Origin: Chlorobiota bacterium
Lineage (GTDB): Bacteria > Bacteroidota > Bacteroidia > Flavobacteriales > Flavobacteriaceae
Direction: 5' to 3'
NCBI GenBank assembly: GCA_013151975.1
Contig: JAADHG010000147.1
Coordinates: 1-7,739, forward strand
DNA: 7,739 bases
Positions within the stretch are counted from its first letter, which is position 1. Each line of letters begins with the position of its first letter. The position numbers were made by a program, and so were the translations under genes. The notes below the pieces were generated by a model that was given only the letters and a program-made list of their open reading frames with translations, did not search any database and was not told the origin of the DNA. Positions 1 through 4,603 of this stretch are shown here, piece after piece.

Positions 1-28
1 TAATTTCAAAAATTCAGTTGCCCAATTG
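1..28. repeat. Left arm of a 28-bp inverted repeat at the window edge
   Basis: These 28 bases are the reverse complement of positions 331-358, with a single mismatch at position 20 (G here where A is expected). The other arm lies in the last codons of the broken SnoaL-like gene. The match ends abruptly at 28, just where homology to the N-terminal part of a SnoaL domain begins. The first 27 bases are therefore antisense sequence from a SnoaL 3' end and not the gene's own upstream region. A match of 27/28 over this distance is not expected by chance. It could be a true inversion or inverted duplication, or a fold-back chimera at a contig end. Confidence 0.85.
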
Positions 29-367
29 AAGAGGTCTGGAACAATCAAAATTTAACAATCCTTCAAGAGGTTTTTACTGAAGATGCTGAAATGCATTTGG
101 GTGGACTTGATTATAATCTTAAAGGGATTCCTGTTTTTAAAAAAGACTATATGGAAGCTACTTTTGATGCTTTTGATAGATGGCAAAATGATAGCCATGT
201 CATTTTACGGAGAAGGGACTCATAAAAACGAATATGATGGCGTTCCAGCCACCAACAAAGTATTAAAATATAGAGGAATGGCTTTCTTTAGAATGGAAAA
301 CAATAAAATAGCCGAAGTCTGGACACACTCCAATTGGGTAACTGAATTTTTGAAATTATACAATTAA
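28..367 (+). pseudogene. Broken SnoaL-like (NTF2-fold) ester cyclase gene, 5' end missing and frame disrupted
   Basis: Two frames are needed to recover one SnoaL-like domain. The frame starting at position 1 gives EEVWNNQNL, then a core running to YMEATFDAF near 169, the usual N-terminal half of the family. The frame starting at position 2 gives DGKMIAMSFYGEGTHKNEY from 179, then GVPATNK, a FRMENNKIAEVW strand and a stop at 367. These match the family pattern of a GTH turn, a (I/V)PxTGK-like loop and an xxGKIxExW strand. About 8-12 residues expected between DAF and DGK are absent, so the damage near 161-180 looks like a small deletion plus frameshift and not a single base slip. The imperfect 9-base tandem CTTTTGATG/CTTTTGATA at 161-178 marks the spot. 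No start codon is present, because the sequence left of 28 is foreign inverted-repeat DNA. An ATG at 83 opens the second frame, but the residues before about 179 do not look like a SnoaL domain. A sequencing error cannot be excluded. SnoaL-like proteins are small alpha+beta barrels of varied function, so no substrate is assigned. Confidence 0.7.
331..358. repeat. Right arm of the 28-bp inverted repeat
   Basis: This is the partner of positions 1-28. It encodes the residues NWVTEFLKL near the C-terminus of the broken SnoaL-like protein and reads naturally as coding sequence, so it is probably the original copy and the left arm the displaced one. The two arms enclose about 300 bases. Confidence 0.85.
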
Positions 368-390
368 CTAATTCTAATAAACTCTTAAAA

Positions 391-1263
391 ATGAAAACAA
401 CAATCTTAACACTATTCACAGCAGTATTATTTTTTACATCTTGTACAAATAACAAAGTCGATAAAAACATAAAAATGTATTCCAATGTTTGGGACGAAAT
501 TATTAATAATGGAAATTTAGACCTATTCAACGAAGATAATTTTGATAAGGACATTACACTCATTATGAGTCCTGAAAATGTAGTAGGTATCGAAACAGCC
601 AAAGAATTTTATGCCAATTATATAACAGGATTTTCTAATGTTGAATTCACTATTGTAAATATTTTTGGACAAGATGATAATCTTGTAAAACATTGGAACT
701 TCAAAGGCACACATACAGGTGACTTCTTTGGTATTCCTGCTACTGGAAGAACAGTAGATATAGATGGTACTACATTGGTAATAATGAAAAACGGAAAGAT
801 TGCACAAGAACAAGATTTCTTTGATAATATGGTGTTTTTGCAACAATTGGGTATTGTATCTTCTCCCAATAATATGGCAATAATTAAAAAGCTTTACGAC
901 GATTTTGCAAAAGGTGATATTCCAGCAGTTGGTGCAGTTATGGCTACCAACATTGAATGGAATGAAGCTGAAAATTTCCCTTTTGCAGACGGGAATCCTT
1001 ATATAGGTTTTGACGCTATTCTAAAAGGTGTTTTTGGTCGTATTGGTGAAGAATGGGACTATTGGAATCTTGCAGACCTTAACTATAATGACATGGCGAA
1101 TGATAAGATATTAGTTACAGGACGCTATCAAGCCAAATACAAAAAAAATGGAGCTGTAATTAATCTACAAATGGCACATCTTTGGGATTTAAAAGATGAA
1201 AAAATTACTAAGTTTCAACAATTTGCTGACACTAAAGGAATTGCCGATGCAATGAGAAAATAA
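391..1263 (+). CDS. Lipoprotein with two tandem SnoaL/NTF2-like domains
   Basis: This 290-residue protein starts with a lipoprotein signal: Lys2, a hydrophobic stretch to about residue 16, and a lipobox FTSC with Cys18. The residues after Cys18 (TNNKVDK) are not acidic, so a periplasm-facing anchor is more likely than surface export; that is inference. Domain 1 (about 28-154) is a SnoaL-like polyketide-cyclase/ester-cyclase fold with GTHTGDFFGIPATGR at 106-120 and the family ending FFDNMVFLQQLG. Domain 2 (about 160-287) is a second NTF2-like domain of the ketosteroid-isomerase-like type, with LYDDFAKGDIPAV, FDAILKGVFGRIGEEWD, an HLWDLKDEKITKFQQF strand and a DT near 280. NTF2-fold proteins are usually about 130-150 residues, so this is a fused pair. 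The upstream broken gene is a relative of domain 1, which suggests local duplication. The membrane protein gene follows after 11 bases, so co-transcription is likely. The reaction is unknown; a hydrophobic small-molecule ligand is plausible for the barrel but not shown. Confidence 0.88.
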   Translation: MKTTILTLFTAVLFFTSCTNNKVDKNIKMYSNVWDEIINNGNLDLFNEDNFDKDITLIMSPENVVGIETAKEFYANYITGFSNVEFTIVNIFGQDDNLVKHWNFKGTHTGDFFGIPATGRTVDIDGTTLVIMKNGKIAQEQDFFDNMVFLQQLGIVSSPNNMAIIKKLYDDFAKGDIPAVGAVMATNIEWNEAENFPFADGNPYIGFDAILKGVFGRIGEEWDYWNLADLNYNDMANDKILVTGRYQAKYKKNGAVINLQMAHLWDLKDEKITKFQQFADTKGIADAMRK

Positions 1264-1274
1264 AACCAACCATT

Positions 1275-1769
1275 ATGAACCCAGAATTCGACTTATTTAT
1301 AAGTTTATCTGCCATTGCAGGTATATTTATTGGCTTTGGCGCATTAATTACAGTAACAACGCTTAATGACAAAATAACCCTAGGCATGTTACGTGGTATT
1401 GTTTCAGTAGGTTTACTGACTTTAGTTGGTTGCTTAATTCCCGTATTGTTAGGTCGTTATGGTATTGAAAATAATTTACTTTGGCGTTGGTCTAGTGGCA
1501 TATTTTTCACACTCATCTGGTTCGCACTTTTACATCCAGCAGCAAGACAAGTTTTTATAGCACAGTTTAAGTTAAACCTAAAAGCAGCTTTGTTTTTTTG
1601 GATTGTTGTTGAAATTCCTATACAACTACCTTTAATACTTGCAATCTTTGGGATATTTCCTAATTTACATCCAGCATTTTATACTACAGCCATCATATTA
1701 AATTTGGTACAAGCTGGTATTCTTTTAGTGCAAATTGTATATGCCACCAAATTTAAAAATGATAACTAA
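1275..1769 (+). CDS. Small multi-pass membrane protein, function unknown
   Basis: This 164-residue protein is almost entirely hydrophobic. I read about five membrane helices, near residues 7-29, 38-59, 70-89, 103-127 and 134-156. Charged residues are concentrated in short loops such as NDK at 31-33 and in the C-terminal tail KFKNDN. Pro114, Pro119 and Pro129 sit in or beside the fourth helix. I see no catalytic motif, metal site or transporter signature and do not recognise a named family. The ATG at 1275 is the only sensible start: it directly follows the A-rich leader TAAAACCAACC and comes 11 bases after the preceding stop. The gene lies between a SnoaL-type lipoprotein and a DUF2306 protein with gaps of 11 and 21 bases, so it is probably part of the same operon and may act with them in the inner membrane. 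Confidence 0.8.
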   Translation: MNPEFDLFISLSAIAGIFIGFGALITVTTLNDKITLGMLRGIVSVGLLTLVGCLIPVLLGRYGIENNLLWRWSSGIFFTLIWFALLHPAARQVFIAQFKLNLKAALFFWIVVEIPIQLPLILAIFGIFPNLHPAFYTTAIILNLVQAGILLVQIVYATKFKNDN

Positions 1770-1790
1770 CTAAATTATAAACAACATATT

Positions 1791-2426
1791 ATGAAGCAAA
1801 CAACTATTTTTACCCCTTCAAAACCTAAATCATATTTAATTACAGCTATTTGGTTAGGTGTATTAATCTTTGGCGCTAAGTTTGTTATCAAAGATGCACT
1901 TCCTTATTTTGGCTTTGATCCAGAAGTTTTTGGTCGCTTTTTAGAATATAAATGGGCACTTATTGGTCATGTCTCTGGAGGTTTACTGGCTATTACTATT
2001 GGTCCTTTTCAATTTTGGAAAGCCTTTAGAACCAAGTACAACAAAATACATAGAACTTTAGGTATTATCTATCTTATTGCTATTGTAATTGCCTCTTTAA
2101 GCGCTACATATTTATCATGGACAAGTGCTTTAGCTGTTCATTGGACATGGGCTATTAGCTTACAAGGGCTCGCTTTTGTTTGGATTAGCACAGTTGCAAT
2201 GGCTTATAGAGCAGTAAGATTGCATCGCTACAAAATCCATAGAGAATGGATGATTCGTAGCTATGTGGTTACTTTTGGTTTTGTAACATTTCGTTGGCTT
2301 AATGAATTAGCTGTAAGCTATGAACTTGGTAATTTCATAGAACGAGGACCAACCCTTATTTGGGTTTGTTGGGCTATACCCTTATTTATTACAGAAATGG
2401 TATTACAATGGAATAAGAAAAGATGA
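1791..2426 (+). CDS. DUF2306 family membrane protein
   Basis: This 211-residue protein matches my knowledge of the DUF2306 family. It has a first helix near residues 15-34, a histidine in a glycine-rich helix (GHVSGGLLAITIGPFQFW, His60), then HRTLGIIYL (His87), then HREWMIRSYVVTF (His150) at the start of a late helix. His117 and His145 are also present. I count about six to seven membrane segments ending near residue 205. The conserved His, Arg and Trp residues inside or beside helices resemble haem- or quinone-binding membrane proteins, but that is inference; the family has no established reaction that I can cite. Length is normal and nothing appears broken. It is the last gene of the tight run from 391. 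The next gene starts 63 bases later, enough for a separate promoter. Confidence 0.88.
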   Translation: MKQTTIFTPSKPKSYLITAIWLGVLIFGAKFVIKDALPYFGFDPEVFGRFLEYKWALIGHVSGGLLAITIGPFQFWKAFRTKYNKIHRTLGIIYLIAIVIASLSATYLSWTSALAVHWTWAISLQGLAFVWISTVAMAYRAVRLHRYKIHREWMIRSYVVTFGFVTFRWLNELAVSYELGNFIERGPTLIWVCWAIPLFITEMVLQWNKKR

Positions 2427-2489
2427 AAACAATCCTGAATGTGTAGAAATTTTTAGTTTCTTTATCTTTATTTATAAAACTTTAAACAG

Positions 2490-3545
2490 ATGAAACAACG
2501 TATTTATTATCTATTAATGGTTACAATATTCCTTTTTGGATGTGTTGAATCAGAAAATAAATCAGAAAAAGAAATCGAAATCAAGTCAAGCTATTTAGAC
2601 TACTCCAACAGTGAAGACCAATTTACTGGAGGTATTAAAATGATTCCTATTACAACGCCAAAAGGCACTTTTAATGTGTATACAAAACGTGTGGGAAACA
2701 ACCCGAAAATGCGTGTGTTATTACTTCACGGAGGTCCTGGAGGTACACACGAAGAATTTGATTGTTTTGATGGCTATCTTCCAAACACAGAAATAGAATA
2801 CATCTATTACGACCAATTAGATTCTTATTATAGCGATAAACCCAACGACTCCACACTTTGGACCACAGAACATTTTGTAGAAGAAGTAGAACAAGTACGT
2901 AAAGCACTCAACTTAAACAAAGACAACTTTTACTTATTAGGACAATCTTGGGGAGGTATTCTTGCTATGGAATATGCCTTAAAATATCAGGACAATTTAA
3001 AAGGATTAATTATTTCTAACATGATGGCTAGTGCTCCTGCGTATGGCAAATACGCTATGGAAGTTTTAGGGCCACAATTAAAACCGGAAATCTTTAAAGA
3101 AATAATGGATTTAGAGGCTAATAACGAGTTTGATAACCCAAGATATACGGAGTTGTTAATGAATAATTATTATACCGAACACGTTTTGAGAATGCCTTTA
3201 GATAAATGGCCTAAATCTGTAAACTTATTGTTTGAGCATCTTAATCCAAACATATATGTATTTATGCAAGGGCATAGCGAGTTTGGTATGACACAAAATG
3301 CTTCATTAAAAAACTGGGATGTTACAGATAGGCTAAAAACAATTACGGTTCCAACATTAGTTATTGGTGCCACTTATGACACTATGGACCCGAAACACAT
3401 GGAATGGATGTCTAACGAAGTTCAAAACGGACGCTTTTTATTATGTAAAAACGGAAGTCATTTATCACAATATGACGACCAAAAAACGTATTTCAATGGT
3501 TTAATTCAATTTATAAAGGATGTCGATAAAGGCACATTTAAATAA
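2490..3545 (+). CDS. S33 family alpha/beta hydrolase lipoprotein, proline iminopeptidase-like
   Basis: This 351-residue protein carries a lipoprotein signal with lipobox LFGC (Cys18), followed by a charged, Glu/Lys-rich spacer (VESENKSEKE) before the folded domain at about residue 48. The hydrolase features are clear. HGGPGG at 80-85 supplies the oxyanion hole typical of proline iminopeptidases. GQSWGG at 151-156 is the nucleophile elbow, with Ser153. Asp297 in the GATYDTMD segment and His324 in NGSHLS complete the triad. YYDQLDSYYSDKP at 107-118 corresponds to the family DQxGxGxS loop but has Asp-Ser-Tyr-Tyr in place of the usual glycines. A cap domain spans about 180-275. S33 enzymes of this type release N-terminal residues, often proline, from peptides. 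The lipid anchor places it in the envelope, unlike the usual cytoplasmic enzyme. Glu residues at +2 and +4 after Cys18 may favour surface export in Bacteroidota, but this is uncertain. A terminator hairpin follows 22 bases after the stop. Exact substrate is not predictable; an amide or ester hydrolase is the alternative. Confidence 0.9.
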   Translation: MKQRIYYLLMVTIFLFGCVESENKSEKEIEIKSSYLDYSNSEDQFTGGIKMIPITTPKGTFNVYTKRVGNNPKMRVLLLHGGPGGTHEEFDCFDGYLPNTEIEYIYYDQLDSYYSDKPNDSTLWTTEHFVEEVEQVRKALNLNKDNFYLLGQSWGGILAMEYALKYQDNLKGLIISNMMASAPAYGKYAMEVLGPQLKPEIFKEIMDLEANNEFDNPRYTELLMNNYYTEHVLRMPLDKWPKSVNLLFEHLNPNIYVFMQGHSEFGMTQNASLKNWDVTDRLKTITVPTLVIGATYDTMDPKHMEWMSNEVQNGRFLLCKNGSHLSQYDDQKTYFNGLIQFIKDVDKGTFK

Positions 3546-3567
3546 ATAGTTTTATATTGTAGCAATT

Positions 3568-3622
3568 GCCCTTTTGATATTTTGTTTTAGTACAAAACTA
3601 ATGTCAAAAGGGCAAAATTTTT
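3568..3622 (+). terminator. Rho-independent-type terminator after the S33 hydrolase gene
   Basis: The arms 3568-3581 (GCCCTTTTGATATT) and 3600-3613 (AATGTCAAAAGGGC) pair over 14 positions, 13 Watson-Crick and one G-U in RNA. A small inner stem, GTTTT/AAAAC, closes around AGTAC. The base of the stem is GC-rich, and AAAA then TTTTT follow at 3614-3622. It probably ends the S33 transcript and separates it from the DUF6090 gene. The T run is short, so termination may be partial. Confidence 0.75.
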
Positions 3623-3629
3623 AAAACCA

Positions 3630-3683
3630 ATGATGAAATTATTTAGAAAAATACATTATGACCTTACACAACTTCATAAAATC
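3630..3683 (+). pseudogene. Vestigial gene start resembling a DUF6090 N-terminus
   Basis: The reading frame from ATG 3630 begins MMKLFRKIHYDLTQLHK, which resembles the usual opening of DUF6090 proteins (M-x-K-x-F-R-K-I-R then a short loop before the YAIGEI helix) and also the intact gene downstream, which begins MAKLFNNIRKQL. The ATG follows directly on TAAAACCA, the same kind of leader seen before other starts here. After about 18 codons the frame runs into the palindromic element at 3684, and the rest of the 72-codon frame is typical of translated repeat sequence (IPHLMRNP, WIPAFAG). I therefore read it as the remnant of a gene start cut by the element. A short coincidental match cannot be ruled out, as only about 17 residues support it. 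Confidence 0.4.
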
Positions 3684-3757
3684 TTTGCCATTCCGCACTT
3701 GATGCGGAATCCACTTTTAAGTCTAATATGGATTCCTGCCTTCGCAGGAAAGACAAA
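3684..3757. repeat. 74-bp palindromic repeat element (REP/MITE-like)
   Basis: The outer arms 3684-3694 (TTTGCCATTCC) and 3747-3757 (GGAAAGACAAA) are inverted repeats with 9/11 matches. Inside are two perfect hairpins: ATTCCGC/GCGGAAT at 3690-3710 with a 7-base loop, and TTCCTGC/GCAGGAA at 3733-3750 with a 4-base loop. GGAATCCA at 3706-3713 can also pair with TGGATTCC at 3729-3736, so the element can fold as a cloverleaf or as one long arm. The sequence and its translation (WIPAFAG) match a widespread class of bacterial intergenic palindromic repeats that I recognise from many genomes. Only one copy is visible here. It is probably a mobile, non-autonomous element and encodes no protein. Confidence 0.85.
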
Positions 3758-3769
3758 ACAAAATAAACT

Positions 3770-4531
3770 ATGGCAAAACTATTTAATAACATCAGGAAAC
3801 AACTCGTTTCAGAAAAACCTTCTGTTGGACGTACCACTAACTACCTAAAATACGCCATTGGCGAAATTGTATTGGTGGTTATAGGTATCCTTATTGCTTT
3901 GAGTATTAATAACTGGAACGAACACAGAAAAAATGCAAATCAAGAATTAAAACTTTTACAGTCGTTTAAAATAGGATTAGAAAAAGATTTATTAGATATA
4001 GATTCTAATATTAGTAGTCACACAGAAGGATTAAATTCTGCAAATATGATTCTAAATTTATTAGAAAGCAATCAAACCTATAACGATACTTTAGCAAAGC
4101 ATTTTAGTTATGTTATGCAACCAAGTAGGTTTGTAAACTCCACAAGTGCTTTTGAAACACTTAAATCTAAAGGTATTGACCTTATTACAAACGAAGATTT
4201 AAGAAATCAATTAATTAATGTATATGATGCTCAATATACTTTTTTTCAATATGGGGAAGATTCATTTATGGAAGAACAAAATATAGGGTCACGAAATATA
4301 TTTCCCTCTCGTTTTGAAGAGTCTTTTAACTATGATTTAGATAGTAACGATTTTTATGGTGAAATTGTTCCACTAAGTTTTGAAAGCTTAAAAACAGACC
4401 AAGAGTTTCTGTATTATTTTAAAACTATAAAAAACAGAACTAATGTATTTGTAAACTTTCATTACAAAAATTTAAGAACTCACGTTGTTGACCTTATTAA
4501 TGAAATAGAAAAAGAAATAGAAAAAAAATAA
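3770..4531 (+). CDS. DUF6090 family membrane-anchored protein
   Basis: This 253-residue protein has the family's hallmark: a short basic N-terminus (MAKLFNNIRKQLVSE), then a single membrane helix at about 29-47 containing YAIGEIVLVVIGILIALS, directly followed by INNWNEHRK. The remaining 200 residues are hydrophilic, mostly helical and rich in Asn, Glu and Lys, with a likely coiled coil near 52-78 and a charged end EIEKEIEKK. By the positive-inside rule the large C-terminal part should lie in the periplasm. The loop before the helix has an extra KPSVGRTTN stretch compared with the short form I know. No enzyme motif is visible and the family has no known activity. DUF6090 genes often occur in groups in Flavobacteriia, consistent with the vestigial second start at 3630. 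The tricorn gene begins 72 bases downstream in the same reading frame, so co-transcription is possible. Confidence 0.87.
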   Translation: MAKLFNNIRKQLVSEKPSVGRTTNYLKYAIGEIVLVVIGILIALSINNWNEHRKNANQELKLLQSFKIGLEKDLLDIDSNISSHTEGLNSANMILNLLESNQTYNDTLAKHFSYVMQPSRFVNSTSAFETLKSKGIDLITNEDLRNQLINVYDAQYTFFQYGEDSFMEEQNIGSRNIFPSRFEESFNYDLDSNDFYGEIVPLSFESLKTDQEFLYYFKTIKNRTNVFVNFHYKNLRTHVVDLINEIEKEIEKK

Positions 4532-4589
4532 AAATAATTAACCATGACTAACTTCTTTTGTAATTTAATAGCAATTAAAATAACACCAC

Positions 4590-4603
4590 TAAAACCAACC
4601 AAA
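4590..4603 (+). promoter_or_regulatory. A-rich translation leader, repeated upstream of two genes
   Basis: TAAAACCAACC at 4590-4600, then three bases, then ATG 4604. The same 11 bases occur at 1261-1271, again followed by three bases and then ATG 1275. TAAAACCA also precedes ATG 3630 directly. There is no GGAGG-like site. This supports ATG 4604 over the in-frame ATG at 4544, and fits Bacteroidota initiation, which favours A-rich, unstructured leaders. A sequence-specific role is not shown. Confidence 0.35.

Noticed and set aside
83..367. A complete 94-residue gene starting at ATG 83
   Set aside because: Residues before about position 179 (LIIILKGFLFLKK...) are an out-of-frame reading of a SnoaL N-terminus; only the last 60 or so residues look real, so this is part of a broken gene.
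288..869. Three minus-strand reading frames opposite the SnoaL genes
   Set aside because: They are antisense to clearly coding sequence, have no family resemblance, and show Cys/Ser/Ile-rich composition typical of shadow frames.
2440..2460. Terminator hairpin after the DUF2306 gene (AGAAA...TTTCT)
   Set aside because: Only about five A-T pairs and no GC-rich stem; too weak to call.
2427..2489. Promoter for the S33 gene, with TATCTTTA at 2463-2470 as a Bacteroidota -7 element
   Set aside because: The last base of the TAnnTTTG consensus is wrong and no TTG-type -33 element is seen at the right distance; in AT-rich DNA such a match is weak.
3630..3848. A 72-residue protein-coding gene
   Set aside because: Most of its length is translated palindromic repeat (IPHLMRNP, WIPAFAG) and its end overlaps the start of the DUF6090 gene in another frame.
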